A stretch of DNA of 64,000 nt from Anisus vortex (GCA_949126835.1 OX421502.1:32097227-32161226), one strand, 5' to 3'. Counted from the stretch's first letter, positions 40,726 through 52,949 are shown. Notes: generated from the sequence alone by a model not told the origin. Made by a program: numbers and translations.

Positions 40726-41310
40726 CGACATATTGTCAGAAACATCTTTATAGACATTTGGCACATCGACATATTGTCAGAAACATCTTTATAGACATTT
40801 TATATCGACATATTGTCAGAAACATCTTTATAGACATTTTATATCGACATATTGTCAGAAACATCTTTATAGACATTTTATATCGACATATTGTCAGAAA
40901 CATCTTTATAGACATTTTATATCGACATATTGTCAGAAACCTCTTTATAGACATTTTATATCGACATATTGTCAGAAACATCTTTATAGACATTTTATAT
41001 CGACATATTGTCAGAAACATCTTTATAGACATTTTATATCGACATATTGTCAGAAACATCTTTATAGACATTTTATATCGACATATTGTCAGAAACATCT
41101 TTATAGACATTTTATATCGACATATTGTCAGAAACATCTTTATAGACATTTTATATCGACATATTGTCAGAAACATCTTTATAGACATTTTATATCGACA
41201 TATTGTCAGAAACATCTTTATAGACATTTTATATCGACATATTGTCAGAAACATCTTTATAGACATTTTATATCGACATATTGTCAGAAACATCTTTATA
41301 GACATTTTAT
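40726..41310. repeat. 39-bp satellite, highly homogeneous
   Basis: Fifteen copies; the first spacing is 41 bp and then 39 bp without exception. The unit is CGACATATTGTCAGAAACAT plus CTTTATAGACATTTTATAT. Only one substitution (ACATC to ACCTC) was seen in the interior. Both strands stay open across the array (13 codons per unit), which is a consequence of the period. Confidence 0.97.
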
Positions 41311-41374
41311 GTGCGTGACCATTATTTAACTATATTAGTTTTTGTATCTCTTTATATTTTATTATGTTAATTGA

Positions 41375-41585
41375 TCTATTGCTTTCTCTCTCTCACTCTC
41401 TCTCTCTCACTAACTCATTAGCTTTATCTTTCTCCGTCTCTGAGTTTCTTTATCTAGCTCTCTCTCTATCTTTCTAAATTTACTTGCTTTCTCTTTAACT
41501 TTCTCCCTCTTTCTCTCTCTCTATCTCTCACCCTCTCTCGCTCTCTCCCTCTAACTCGGTCTCTCTTTTTTCTCTTTTTGCCTCT

Positions 41586-41625
<40 letters not shown>

Positions 41626-41745
41626 AACACACTCTAGCTCATTCTTTCTCTAACTTTCCTTCTCTCGTCCTGTCTCTAATTTTTTTTTTATGACTCTTTC
41701 TTCTCTTCTCCTCTTCTCTCTCTCTCTCTTACTCTGTCTTTAAAT
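41375..41745. repeat. CT-rich microsatellite
   Basis: CTCTCT tracts with interruptions. Confidence 0.9.
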
Positions 41746-42168
41746 ACATACAAATTCCTTATACGGCCAAACGTATCTTCCTTCTTCTCGCACAGTACCC
41801 CGTCATTATGTTTTGTCCATTCAAATTTTTTTAAAAAGTACTTGTAATTGTATATATATCTAATCTAAGTTCTTTATTGTTGTATTCTACCGGTTTGATA
41901 TTTCCAACTGGCGATAAGGAAGTTTATTTATAAAGTATTCAAACATAAAGTAATAATCTCATTATTGTTATAAGTTTGACAAAACACGACATATTGCTAT
42001 AGGCCTATATCTAATACATACACACACACAATTGAAATCATACACACGCATACATACACGTATATTAAATTACATACAAGCATGTATTGAGAAAACACGG
42101 ATTTTGTGGACGGGAGAGGGTGGCGTAAGGGAGGAGAGCGTAAAATGCCTTTTTTTTTTATTCTAGCC
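41746..42168. other. No feature seen
   Basis: AT-rich with short CA repeats near 42020. Confidence 0.35.
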
Positions 42169-42516
42169 CAGGGGTTTTCAAATTTTTCTGCACGTTCCTT
42201 TTTTTAAATAAGGTGGGTTTTTTCAATGGCGCCCTTCCGTGGCCCAAAGCACTTATTGACTTACGCCTCTTGCCCCACCTGGGACATAGGCCGCCAACTA
42301 GAGTCTTCCAGGTATCCTGAGCCTAGGTCAGTTTCTCTATCTGGCTCCAGTTAAGCCCTAATCTTTTTGCTTTATTTCCGCAAAGTTTCGAAAGCTGAGA
42401 GAAAAAGGTGATACAAGTGTTTACAATATAAAGACGTCTTCACAGGACCCACACGCCGCGTCTCCACAGGACCCACGCGCCGCGTCTCCACAGGGCCCAC
42501 AATTTGGAAACCACTG
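42169..42516. mobile_element. hAT-type MITE (CAGGGGTTTTCAAA ends)
   Basis: Left end CAGGGGTTTTCAAATTTTT and right end AATTTGGAAACCACTG are imperfect inverted repeats. Internal CACAGGACCCACACGCCGCG is duplicated. Target duplication not clear. Confidence 0.55.
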
Positions 42517-42848
42517 CCTTCACTTGACTCTACTTCACAGCATTCAGGAAGATCCTCAATAAAAAAAAATTATGAACCAATGGCTGTGGGCTGTTCCTTA
42601 GACCAGTGCATCTCAATCTGTGTTGATGTTTTTTGTTGGTTGTCATGGGTCACGGTGCCCCGGTGGCGTACATTGGGTTTCATATAGAAATCTCTACATG
42701 AAAATTGTCATTTTCAGGTCTTCGGGAAAATCCGGTTTCTTCTTTTTGTTGTGTTTCTGATGTGTTTGAGGCGGTTTTGGTTTCGAAATGTGATTTTCAT
42801 CTTCCATAAATATGGTTCTGATTCCATTTTATATTATATGTTTCTTAT

Positions 42849-42890
42849 ATGGGGCACGGTAGCGCGTTCGACTGGCGATCCGAAGGGAAA
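42849..42890 (+). mobile_element. SINE-A head fragment
   Basis: GGGCACGGTAGCGCGTTCGA and CTGGCGATCCGAAGG only. Confidence 0.55.
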
Positions 42891-43140
42891 CGTATATAGA
42901 CTAATAGATATATGTTTAGATTCATAGATACTTTGATAGATAAATGGACAGACAGATAGATATACATATAACAATGATAGATATATATACAGGAATATAT
43001 TTGAAATATACATGGACAGCCAGATAGAATGGTTTAATTATTAGATAGAGAACGAGATATAATAGTGATATAACGTGATAGAAAAAAAAGACAGATAAAG
43101 AGTTATTAATAGAGAAAGATATAGATGGATTGATAGAGGT
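42891..43140. repeat. Degenerate GATA-rich tract
   Basis: Many AGATA/GATAGA units with substitutions. Confidence 0.7.
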
Positions 43141-43740
43141 TTAGATGGAAGGACAGATAATGCCCACACTGGGAATTTTAAGGAGTGACTTTGATGAAGA
43201 GCGCTGTTCCCTTGATGGCTCATGCTTTGATATCAGTTTTTGAAGGTAGGATGGAGCAGTGCCATTTATACATCCGTACGTAAGAGACATAATTTTGTGT
43301 ATTATTCGCTTTAACACCGGAAGCCCGTGGAAATCCCTTAGAATTGGAAAGATGTGATCCTGCCTCTTTACCCGCGAAACAATGCAATTGGTGCGTTCTG
43401 CACTCTCTGTAGCCTCTGCGGCAGGCTCTGGGGCAAACCCCTCAGGCAACTGATTCAGTAATCCAACCTTGAATGGATAAGAGAGACTGCTACGATATTA
43501 GCCGTTCTTCTATTGAGTTGGGGTCGCAGCTGACACAAGGCGCGTAAATGAAACGAACAATACTGACCCATTTGTCGGTTTATTATCAGTAAAAAGGCCA
43601 ATGCCTCTAACAGTGTTGGACAACGGGATCTCGAAAGCCCCAACTGTGATCCATGTAATAGCGTTCTTCCGAAGACTAGCATCTGAACAACCGATATGTG
43701 CCTCTGTTTAGTCCTCATTCACTTTGCGTCTGTTCGCAGC
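43141..43740 (-). pseudogene. L2/CR1-type LINE reverse-transcriptase C-terminal half
   Basis: The - strand reads V-G-Q-Y-C-S-F-H-L-R-A-L-like residues, V-S-L-I-H-S-R-L-D-Y then (43440 downward, other frame) L-P-E, and L-K-R-I-I-H-K-I-M-S-L-T-Y with G-T-A-P-S-Y-L and S-K-H-E-P-S-R-E. The hallmark S-R-L-D-Y-C-N-S-L-L is present across a frameshift near 43455. Same family as 17235-17690. Confidence 0.8.
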
Positions 43741-43857
43741 CATCCATGCCTTCACTGTTTGACATATGATTTATAGATATGACTGAGATGATAGGTATAT
43801 GATAGGTAGATCAATAGATTAATAGATGATTGGTAAATAGATCATATATATGTGTAT

Positions 43858-44435
43858 ATTGAAATATAAATATAAATATAAATATAAATATAAATATAAA
43901 TATAAATATAAATATAAATATAAATATAAATATAAATATAAATATAAATATAAATATAAATATAAATGTAAATGCAAATGCAAATGTAAATGTAAATGTA
44001 AATGTAGATGTAAATAGAAATAGAAATATGAATATGAATATGAATGTGAATGTGAATATGAATATGAATATGAATATGAATGTGAATTTGAATATGAATA
44101 TGAATGTGAATGTGAATATGAATATGAATATGAATGTGAATGTGAATATGAATATGAATGTGAATGTGAATATGAATATGAATATGAATGTGAATATGAA
44201 TGTGAATGTGAATATGAATATGAATATGAATATGAATATGAATACGAATACGAATGCGAATGCGAATGCGAATGCGAAAGCGAATGCGAATATGAATATG
44301 AATATGAATATAAATATAAATAAAAATATAAATATATAGATATATAGAAAGATATATAGAAAGATAGATAGAAAGATAGATAGAAATAGATAGATAAATA
44401 GACAAATAAATATAGATATATATAGAAAGAAAGAT
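43858..44435. repeat. Hexanucleotide satellite grading between units
   Basis: AAATAT repeats (43858-43970) grade into AAATGT/AAATGC, then GAATAT/GAATGT (44025-44310) and finally GATA-type units. Long frames on both strands are artefacts. Confidence 0.95.
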
Positions 44436-44744
44436 AGAAAGATGCCATAGACAAACTAAAATATCTCAAATATCACAGATACTGGCCACGCCCTCTATGT
44501 CTAACATGCTCATGTTTCTATCAGGTTGGACGAGGATTTACCGCGACATCCTTGTGTCCCAATACATTGAGAGAATTATAAAAATCACCTACTCAAAGTA
44601 TGCATCCTGGTTCAAACAAAAGAGGAATTATCTTTAAATACATTTTAAGTGTCCTTGACTTAAAGTTGACAGGCACTTAAATTCTTTCAACGATTTTGAC
44701 TATGTCTATTTTAGATTAGGATAAAGCTTTTCTATTCATCTGTC
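44436..44744. other. No gene assigned
   Basis: A frame after TGTTTCTATCAG at 44524 (W-T-R-I-Y-R-D-I-L-V, 38 codons) is unrecognised and probably chance. Confidence 0.3.
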
Positions 44745-44747
44745 TAT

Positions 44748-44794
<47 letters not shown>

Positions 44795-45160
44795 CCTATC
44801 TATCTATCTTTCTGTTAGTCTACCTAAATATGTATTGGTCGGTCTGTCTTTTGTCTGTCGTTCTCTCCTTCTCTCTCTCTCTCTCACTGTATATATATAT
44901 ACAGGCCTATATAGGCCTATATATATATATATATATATATTATCTGTCTACTTATACATATCTTTATATTATTTTGTAAATTTAACTCCCTATCTGTGTA
45001 TCAGTCTGAGTATCGGCCTGTCTGACTGAGTATCTGACTCAATATCTGTATTTATCTTTCTATCTACCTATCAATCAATCTATCTATATGTTAATCAATT
45101 TGTCTATCATTCTATCCATCGATCTATCTATCTATCTATCTATATTACTTATCTGTCGGT
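44745..45160. repeat. (TATC)n and TA repeats
   Basis: TATC arrays at 44748-44812 and 45118-45145, with (TA)n at 44918-44941. Confidence 0.85.
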
Positions 45161-45702
45161 CTCTATGCCCGTCTAAACATTTAACATCTATTGTCTTTTT
45201 TTAGTCAATTAAAAATGTATTCTAAACCGCCACTTTCTTATTAACGTAATGTATCAGGGGACTGTGTGGCCAACACAGTGTCAGTTAAATTATAAGCAAT
45301 ACCAGCTACCCGGTATATAGTGTGGCGAAAAAGACAACACATAAATTATGAACTCGTCTGTGACGACCAACATAGAAATACGTCCACAAACGTTTGCCCA
45401 ATCATCATTGTTTTCACAGTCACGTGGCATAAATTCAATGCGTCTTTGTTGTTGTTGTTGTTGTTAATTATGAAGCATTAAAAACATTTTTTAAATTATT
45501 TTTGTGTGTGTGTCCAGAATATTTAGAATGCATTATGTATAGTAGGGAGTAGGGATATGATAGAGGTTGAGGTAAGAAGAGAATTAGATGAGATTAGGGA
45601 GGAGTGGATATTATTGTTGCCTTAAAAACCGGTTGTTTGAAAAGCAGAATTTTCGTTCTTCGTTTTGTAAACTTTTATGTATATTGGTTAGGCCGGAGGT
45701 CC
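45161..45702. other. No feature seen
   Basis: Short (GTT)n near 45450; nothing else recognised. Confidence 0.35.
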
Positions 45703-46160
45703 GGAAACTATAGGACACTGTATAGATATAGAGGAAACTATAGGACACTGTATAGATATAAAGGAAACTATAGAACACTGTATAGATATAAAGGAAACTA
45801 TAGAACACTGTATAGATATAAAGGAAACTATAGGACACTGTATAGATATAAAGGAAACTATAGAACACTGTGTAGATATAAAGGAAACTATAGGACACTG
45901 TATAGATATAAAGGAAACTAGAGAACACTGTATAGATATAAAGGAAACTATAGGACACTGTATAGATATAAAGGAAACTATAGGACACTGTATAGATATA
46001 AAGGAAACTATAGGACACTGTATAGATATAAAGGAAACTATAGGACACTGTATAGATATAAAGGAAACTATAGGACACTGTATAGATATAAAGGAAACTA
46101 TAGGACACTGTATAGATATAAAGGAAACTATAGGACACTGTATAGATATAAAGGAAACCA
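45703..46160. repeat. 30-bp satellite
   Basis: About 15 copies of GGAAACTATAGGACACTGTA plus TAGATATAAA with exact 30-bp spacing and only G/A variants at one position plus rare changes. Confidence 0.97.
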
Positions 46161-47099
46161 TAGACAAACTTTAAAATACTTTTCTTTTAATAGTTTTTCA
46201 GGGCCCTATACATGTAGGCTGCTGCTGCTGCTGCTGTTGTTGTTTTTTTTGCGGGCGTCACTATTCTCACTACATCACCAAAACCCCTCCCAAGCCGCAA
46301 TGCCCCCAAAAAAAACGCACTGACCTGTATGTATCGTAGATCGCAGTAAAAAAAAATTGCGACTGATAAGTATAACTAGTAATTAATTTTAAAAAAAATG
46401 GCGGGATGTTTAAAAAGATAAATACAAGGCGCATTTAGTGAAACTTTCCTGAAGTCTGATTAACGAGTCATGTATCAGAGTTAATACGCCCCCTTTCCCG
46501 TTACCCCTCCGCCCGCGTCTACCTCTTACGCAAGTTTTGCTAATTGTCTTGCCATCACACAATCTAACATAATTGAAACATTTTGAAGTTTTTGATGGAA
46601 ATCCGAAGACGTTTCCAATAATTTCCGATGAAATTTTAAATGTAGGCCTAATCATTTCAAAAACAGAAATTAAACCGTCCAATAAGGATGTTGTATAAAC
46701 AAATAAATAATCCCCTTCTAATTTAATCCTGTGTAATGAGTTTCTTTGTAAAGTAGTTTGGGTTTCCGTGACCATATGGAATACTTGTTAGAAAAATTTT
46801 CTGGGGAAAACGGCTGCATAATGAAAATCAAGTAAATAAAAATAATTATTAGAGTTTATCCGCTGCGAAATAAGTCCATGTTTTTAAAGGCTTTTTTTGT
46901 TTTCGTTTTGTTTCTCTGAAGCAGTTGTTCATAATTATTTTTTTTTTAATATTATTCTACCACTGACTACAATGAGATTGTGTGGTAGGCCCAATCCATG
47001 CCGTTTTTTTACTTTCACGAAACATACATTGGATACGTATGAACGCAAAGCAGACTTAAGACACACATTTAACTGCGAAGTGTATTTGTATGTGTGTTT
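46161..47099. other. No gene assigned
   Basis: (CTG)n near 46220-46236. A 121-codon - strand frame (46410-46775) is not recognised and has no family motif I can name. Confidence 0.35.
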
Positions 47100-47328
47100 G
47101 CGTGTGTCCGAGTGGCAGCGCGTTCGAGTAGCGTACCGAATGGTCCTGGGTTCGAGTCCTGGTGAAGGCTAGGACGTTTTTTTCCCTGGACTCGAGGGTG
47201 TCGCTGAGTTTACCCAGCTAGGATGGGTACCTGAGATTAGTTGGGGTAAAGTAAAGTGGCTGGGCATTGTGTTGGCCGCTCTACCGGCCTTATGATCAAT
47301 TTGAGCCGACGAGTACTGTACTTTTGTT
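47100..47328 (+). mobile_element. SINE-A copy
   Basis: CCGAGTGGCAGCGCGTTCGA, B box GGGTTCGAGTCCTGG, GTTGGGGTAAAGTAAAGTGG and a terminal GAGCCGACGAGTACTGTACT. Confidence 0.85.
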
Positions 47329-47644
47329 TTTACTTTACTTGTATGTGTGGGATGCGGGGGGTGGGGGGAATTCAAATTCAGGCGTTTTTAACCAAAGAAT
47401 TCGAACGCCTGAAGTACCGCCTATAGTACCGCATGAAGTACCGCCTGCTACGGCTATTGCAAACTGGTATTTTAAACACAAAGACCACTACTTAACAATG
47501 AAGGAAAAAAACACTTTACATTTCCATAAAAGATGGCCGATGACCGCTTTACGTCAGAATTGACCAACCTTGACACAAGTAGAACATTATATAGAATAAA
47601 CACTTGGTCTAAGAAAAGACATTTTACTCTAAAATTCGACAAAT
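47329..47644. other. No feature seen
   Basis: Three short GTACCGC repeats near 47415-47445 (AAGTACCGCCT). Nothing coding. Confidence 0.35.
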
Positions 47645-48165
47645 TCACTCTCTCTCTCTCTCTCTTTCTTTCTTTCTCTCTATCGCCTCTTTCCTTTAAC
47701 ATTCTCTTCCTCTCTCACTATATCTTTCTATCATTCTCTCACTCCTTCTCTCTCACACACACTTTCTCATTCTCTTTCTCTCTTTTTTGCATCTCTCTCT
47801 CCCTTTCTCTCTATCTCTAAGTCCCTTTCTTTCTCTTCCTCTCACTATCTTAATCTATCTCACTCTCAGTTTCTCTTTTTCTCACTCCCTCCGTCTCTCT
47901 CCCTCCCTCTCTCTTCATCTCTCTCTCTTTATCTTCCTCACTCCCAGTCTATCTATCCCTCCCTCCCTCCCTCCGTCTCTCTCCCTCCCTCATCTCTCTC
48001 TCTCTCTCTTTATCTCTCTCACTCCCAGTCTATCTATCTCTCCCTCCCTCTCTCTTCATCTCTCTCTGTATCTCCCTCACTCCCAGTCTATCTCTCCCTC
48101 CCTCCCTCCCTCCGTCTCTCTCCCTCCCTCCCCCATCTCTCTCTCTCTCTCTCTCTCTCTGAAGT
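47645..48165. repeat. CT-rich microsatellite with longer-period units
   Basis: CTCTCT tracts. At 47940-48165 a unit with CTCACTCCCAGTCTATCT and CCCTCCCTC is repeated about three times. Confidence 0.9.
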
Positions 48166-48782
48166 TTGAAGTAAAGAAAACCTTTCCTGTAAGAGTATGA
48201 AAAAACAACAAAAACTTTAAAATCATTTTTTTAAACTGACCGTCTGTTCTTACAGCGAAAACTCTTTCCGGTAACAAGTCGACGCATGCTCAGAGATGGG
48301 GGGAAAAATCGGTCAACTAAAACTATATCTAGTTCAGGGTCATACAAAGCCAAACTATGACGTGTTTTGTTTTGTTTTTGTTGGTTTTGGAAAATTGTTT
48401 TGTGAAGCAAGAAAAACAACAACCCATATATGTCCGTGGAATTTTCGTCCATGTTTTTTTTCTCTTCTTATTCTTGTTTTTTTTAATTTTTCCCACAGGT
48501 GTTGGATGACAGATGACATTCCTAAATGTCATGCACGCGTCACCGTCCCGGCTTACGGATTTAACTCGTTTTATTTATTTATTTTTTTTGTATTTTTTTA
48601 AAATCTTAACGAACAAAAACACGTAAAGAGGGGAGCGAAATGTTTATATCTATCTAGAATATGTTTTTAAGTTGCGACATACCCTCTATGTTACTCTTAC
48701 CTTAAACCAGCCATTCTAACAATGCAATATTTGGTGAGTGACTTCTACACATCGACACGAAATTAAGATAATTTAACTGGCC
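48166..48782. other. No gene assigned; one weak sushi-like segment
   Basis: After TTTTTCCCACAG (ending 48499) phase 2 reads C-W-M-T-D-D-I-P-K-C, similar to the end of a sushi domain, but no earlier half and no good donor are seen. Confidence 0.25.
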
Positions 48783-49048
48783 TACACGGTGGTCGAGCGG
48801 CAGCGCGTTCGACTGGCATAGCGAAGGTCCTGGGTTCGAATCCTTGTAAAGATCTGTTCCCGGGTCTGGAGGGTGGCCCTGAGTCTACCCAGGCTCTGGT
48901 GGCCACCTGAAGTTAGTTTGGGTAAAGTAAAGAAGGCTGCGCATGGTGATGGCCTCACAATCCCCTAGTATGCCGTGGGCCACATAAACTGGTGAACGCT
49001 TCTTCAACCAAGGATCAATTTGGTCCGACGGGATACTTTACTTTGTAC
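48783..49048 (+). mobile_element. SINE-A copy, nearly complete
   Basis: It has GGTCGAGCGGCAGCGCGTTC, GGTCCTGGGTTCGAATCCTT, GAGTCTACCCAGGCTCTGGT, TTGGGTAAAGTAAAGAAGGC, CCCCTAGTATGCCGTGGGCC and GGTCCGACGGGATACTTTAC. Confidence 0.9.
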
Positions 49049-49260
49049 ATATCTTAGATATTGTATAATAATCTAATTTAAAAAAAAACAAATCTTATAA
49101 TACTTTAACAAGTTAAATATTTATTCATGGATTTACATGTTTTGTTCCTCAACGAGAGATTCCGGACTTAGTTTATACAAAGTAGTGAAGACAATCAAAA
49201 TAGAACATTTTTTTTTTGAAACTATTATTTAAAAAAACTGCCTTTGCCAATGGATTAGAC

Positions 49261-49488
49261 CAGGTGCTGGCAACCTTTTGATAAAGTGGGATTTCTAATT
49301 TATTCAGCGCGCCAAAAGCTTAAAATTATTCATTTTACTCTAGCAGACGATCTCTCGTAGAGGGGACTTGAATTTCTTTTTTTTTTGTAGGTGTGTTTGT
49401 GTGTGGGGGGGGGAGGGTCTTTTGCGTGCCAATGAATAAGGCTCTGCATGCCAAGTATAGCATGCAATTCATAGGTTGCCGACCTCTC
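49261..49488 (+). mobile_element. 228-bp Buster-like hAT MITE
   Basis: Ends CAGGTGCTGGCAACCTTTTG and AGGTTGCCGACCTCTC are imperfect inverted repeats, with internal ATTTATTCAGCGCGCCAAAA and TGCGTGCCAATGAATAAGG. Flanks GATTAGAC (49253-49260) and GATCAAAC (49489-49496) match at 6 of 8. Confidence 0.75.
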
Positions 49489-49796
49489 GATCAAACGATT
49501 ATCTCATTATGCGAATCAAAAAAAAAAAATTATTTAACCATAAAACTAAAAACAGACCATGTTGTAGAGCTAAACGAAATAGTTATAGAGAGATTCTATT
49601 CAAACATAATCTGTATTTCCATAGATAGAAAATTCACTTGTGTACTTGTGTACATTTTACTTTATTGATATGTTGTCTCGTGGTCTCGTGGTCTCGTGGT
49701 ACAGAATACATTTGACAGAAAGGTGTTAAATAGAAACAAAAGACCAATATAGGCCTAGAATAGGAGTAGTTCGATGGACGTTAAAAGAAAAAGGCT

Positions 49797-49974
49797 AATT
49801 GATAAATAGATAGACTATAGTTAGAAAGATGATAGATAGGTATGTACAAGATAGATAGATACATTGATTGATAGATAGATTGGTACATAGATAGATAGAT
49901 AGATAGATAGATAAACAGATAGATAGATAGATAGATAGAGAGATAGATAGATAGATAGATAGATAAACAGATAG

Positions 49975-50005
<31 letters not shown>

Positions 50006-50021
50006 GATAGATAGATAAACT

Positions 50022-50052
<31 letters not shown>

Positions 50053-50102
50053 TGGTACATAGATAGATAGATAAATAGATAGATAGATAGATAGATTGGT
50101 AC

Positions 50103-50198
<96 letters not shown>

Positions 50199-50252
50199 AC
50201 AGATAGATAGATAGATAGATAAATAGATATATAGATAGATAGATAGGTAAAC

Positions 50253-50284
<32 letters not shown>

Positions 50285-50334
50285 TGGTACATAGATAGAT
50301 AGATAAATAGATAGATAGATAGATATATTGGTAC

Positions 50335-50403
<69 letters not shown>

Positions 50404-50433
50404 CAGATAGATAGATAGATAGATAGATAGATC

Positions 50434-50485
<52 letters not shown>

Positions 50486-50490
50486 CATGA
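49797..50490. repeat. Long GATA satellite with periodic interruptions
   Basis: Nearly 700 bp of GATA repeats, interrupted by GATTGGTACATAGATAG units (at least six) and AAACAGATAG units. Frames on the - strand (Y-L-S-I) are artefacts. Confidence 0.97.
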
Positions 50491-50494
50491 TATA

Positions 50495-50905
50495 TAGCCA
50501 GAGATGCGAAGTGTGAAAAACTCCCATTTTCCCGGAGTAAGACGGTGGGCTATTTAATGGATGGGACTGCGGTAGTCGTATGCCTACGCCCCCATCTTTG
50601 TGGTATAAAGAGGGAGTAGGGCTGCCGATGGACCTGGAGATTGGATGATTTGTTATCTTGTGGTGTAGGCGACTATTCTGACCAAGCATTGGTGCTACGG
50701 AGGGTGGCGCATGGGGCGACGACGCCAGAAAGCGTATACATTGACGCCCTTTATATCTGCGCCTAACGATGGCCTTGATGGGATTTGTTTGGATGGAAAG
50801 ATGTGGACAGTTGGTTGGTAGGTTAGTTGACAGGAAGGTTTGTGTTGGTCTTAGGTGTATGAACGGATTCAACACGTTTACGTTATCCAATACTTTATTA
50901 GCCAA
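50495..50905. repeat. GC-richer repeat-like block, unknown
   Basis: Contains GATGCGAAGTGTGAAAAACT, related to GCGAAGTGTGAAAACCACC in repeat family R. Composition differs from its neighbours, and there are no clear ends. Confidence 0.4.
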
Positions 50906-51479
50906 TAGCTCAGCAAAGTTCTATGACTAATGCATTTTCTGGAAATATAAAACCTTTTTCGCTCAAATGTCCCCACCATAGGCGGATACAAGACGGCTCG
51001 TACAGGCTGAGTCATGGTTGCATGTTTCAGACGTTACCCACATTCCATGAGCATATCGAATTAGACTTCAATCATGATACAGTTTACATGTTATGTCAGT
51101 CGAAACAACAAAAAAACAAAACAAAAAACAAAACAAAAAAAGGACAGAACATAAAATTTTCCACTATCTACGAATTCGGCCCAGGTAGAATGAGCCTGGT
51201 AAACTTCCATTGGGAGGTTGTTGTGAGTCATAAATTACTTTAACGAGATTGGGGGCTCGCAATGAAGATCCTGTAATGAGAGAAACCAAAAAGAATATCC
51301 TTATCCACTCCAACATTTCCCGTCCACCCCAAACCTGCGCTCAATGTTTCATTGATTTTTTTTTGGGGGGGGGGGGGTTATTTTCGAGGACATTAAAGTT
51401 ACACCTTTAGGGTAATTTGATCCTGGCTATGTAATATAAGGGCTTTATCTTTATAATGTAGCGTTTTTTCTTGTTGTAG
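50906..51479. other. No feature seen
   Basis: A G run at about 51365-51377. No gene recognised. Confidence 0.35.
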
Positions 51480-51715
51480 TGAATATAGCTGATCGATGAA
51501 TGCAGTGTTTTGATAAATGAAGTGAATTGGTAAATTTAGCGGTTTAGTAAATTTTGGTGAATGTAGTGTTATGGTGAATTTAGTGTTTTGGTGAAAGTGG
51601 GATTTTGGTGAATATAGTGTTTTGGTGAATGTAGTGTTTTGGTGAATGTAGTGTTTTGGTGAATTTAGTGTTTTGGTGAATGTGGGATTTTTGTAAATGT
51701 AGTGTTTTTTGGTGC
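51480..51715 (-). repeat. 15-bp minisatellite
   Basis: About 14 units of TAGTGTTTTGGTGAA with variants. The - strand reads a five-residue repeat, an artefact. Confidence 0.9.
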
Positions 51716-51717
51716 AA

Positions 51718-51880
51718 GAGACAAAGAGGCCGAGCAAAACTGACCTTAAGACGAGAATTGGAAGCAGAGACCAGCTTGATGGGACGAAACTGAAGACAGT
51801 TGCAGAGACTTTGCTGGGAGTGGGACGCCTGGGTAGCTTTTGCATTTAGCCTGTGCCAGAGGCGGGAAACTGTTTTAAAC
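51718..51880 (+). pseudogene. Non-LTR RT C-terminal fragment
   Basis: The frame reads R-Q-R-G-R-A-K-L-T-L-R-R-E-L-E-A-E, one stop, then L-Q-R-L-C-W-E-W-D-A-W. This matches the R-G-R-P-x-x-T-W-R-R-x-x-E-x-E tail of RTE-like elements with mutations. Confidence 0.65.
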
Positions 51881-52067
51881 ATTTATATTTCAATTTACTA
51901 TTATTCCGATTTTAGCCATTAAAGCCATTGAACGAAGCGGTTTCTAGCGTAAGCTAAGATATCTAAACTGTGGACGGAATCCCACTGTAATATTAATATA
52001 ATGTTTATTTTTACCAGGCTTCATTTATAAATAGCAATATCATTTAGAAATGTTCTCTATGAAAAGA

Positions 52068-52259
52068 CCATTGGCACGCAGATAATTTTCAATGGCACAC
52101 GAGAGACCCCTCCCCCACCCCGCCCCAAAAAAGACAATTCAAGTCTTTTCTCCAAAAATTATGTGATAGAGCAGGATGACTTGTAAACTTTTTTGGCAAC
52201 TTGAATGAATTAGAAATCCTTCTTCGGCACACTATTATCAAAATGTAGCCGACCCCATG
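52068..52259 (+). mobile_element. Buster-like hAT MITE, 5' end damaged
   Basis: CATTGGCACGCAGATAATTT, CAATGGCACACGAGAGACCC and a final AGCCGACCCCATG at 52259, followed by CTCTAAGC, which fits nnnTAnnn. Confidence 0.65.
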
Positions 52260-52439
52260 CTCTAAGCTCTATAAATAAGTGTTGAGAGATTCGGGAGAAA
52301 GAATCTATTGTTTCACTTTAGAAAGACATATTGACGGGAAAATTTTTTTTTAAGTAGAAAGATTTAAAGCTACTGAAACATTGTTTGTGTAATCAAACTT
52401 TCATATTTCCATTTTGTAACAAAAAAAATAATAAAAACC

Positions 52440-52515
52440 TATTTAGAAAGAAAGGCCGCAAGGACTCAATAATCTTCTATATAGAAAAAGCCTCTGTAAT
52501 GTATAAGAAGAAGAA
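52440..52515 (+). mobile_element. LINE/SINE-B tail fragment
   Basis: GGACTCAATAATCTTCTATA, GAAAAAGCCTCTGTAATG and a TATAAGAAGAAGAAGG end, parallel to 8478-8545. Confidence 0.6.
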
Positions 52516-52949
52516 GGTTCTTCCTGTTTTGGTTTCAATTTCTCTTGCCAATTAATTGTTTGTTTGTTTTTTTAAGAAAACACCCCGACAACAAAGTTGC
52601 ATAAAGGGAAGACAGAAATAACCTTGAGGTAGCATGTCATGGCTCGTAAAGTCACGTAATCACTCGGGCGTGAAAGGTCAAAGTTTACGTTGCAAATTTC
52701 CACGCCCCCGTGGAATATTCCCCGGAAAAAAAAAGGTGCGTCGAGTGGCAAAAACGTTGAAATCTTCCTGAATTGTCTACCTGTGTCATTGTCTGGTCAA
52801 GGTTTTATTTTGTCTTATCAAAAGGTTTCTTTCTTGTCTGAAATGCTTAACTGAAAAACTAGGATTTTGTTAGCGTTGTTTGTTGCACTTTTTCTAATTA
52901 TTCTAGAATGCATTTTTAATCTTGCTTGGTACAAAAAGTATCCAATGAT
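52516..52949. other. No gene seen
   Basis: 52640-52735 is richer in GC with CGTGAAAGGTCAAAG and TTCCACGCCCCCGTGGAA. No feature could be shown. Confidence 0.3.

Noticed and set aside
40748..41318. Two opposite frames of about 185 codons
   Set aside because: Both are the 39-bp satellite read in open frames; no start context or homology.
43819..44469. Long - strand frames of 187 and 216 codons rich in S, Y, H, I
   Set aside because: Translation of hexanucleotide repeats.
44524..44640. 38-codon frame after TGTTTCTATCAG
   Set aside because: No family motif, no link to another exon, AT-rich composition typical of chance frames here.
46410..46775. 121-codon - strand frame with a G-G-V-L-T-L-I-H-D-S segment similar to LINE endonuclease
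   Set aside because: The similarity is limited to a few residues and no other endonuclease motif is present.
49781..50905. 374-codon - strand frame
   Set aside because: Mostly GATA repeat; the remaining part is in an unnamed repeat block without a recognisable domain.
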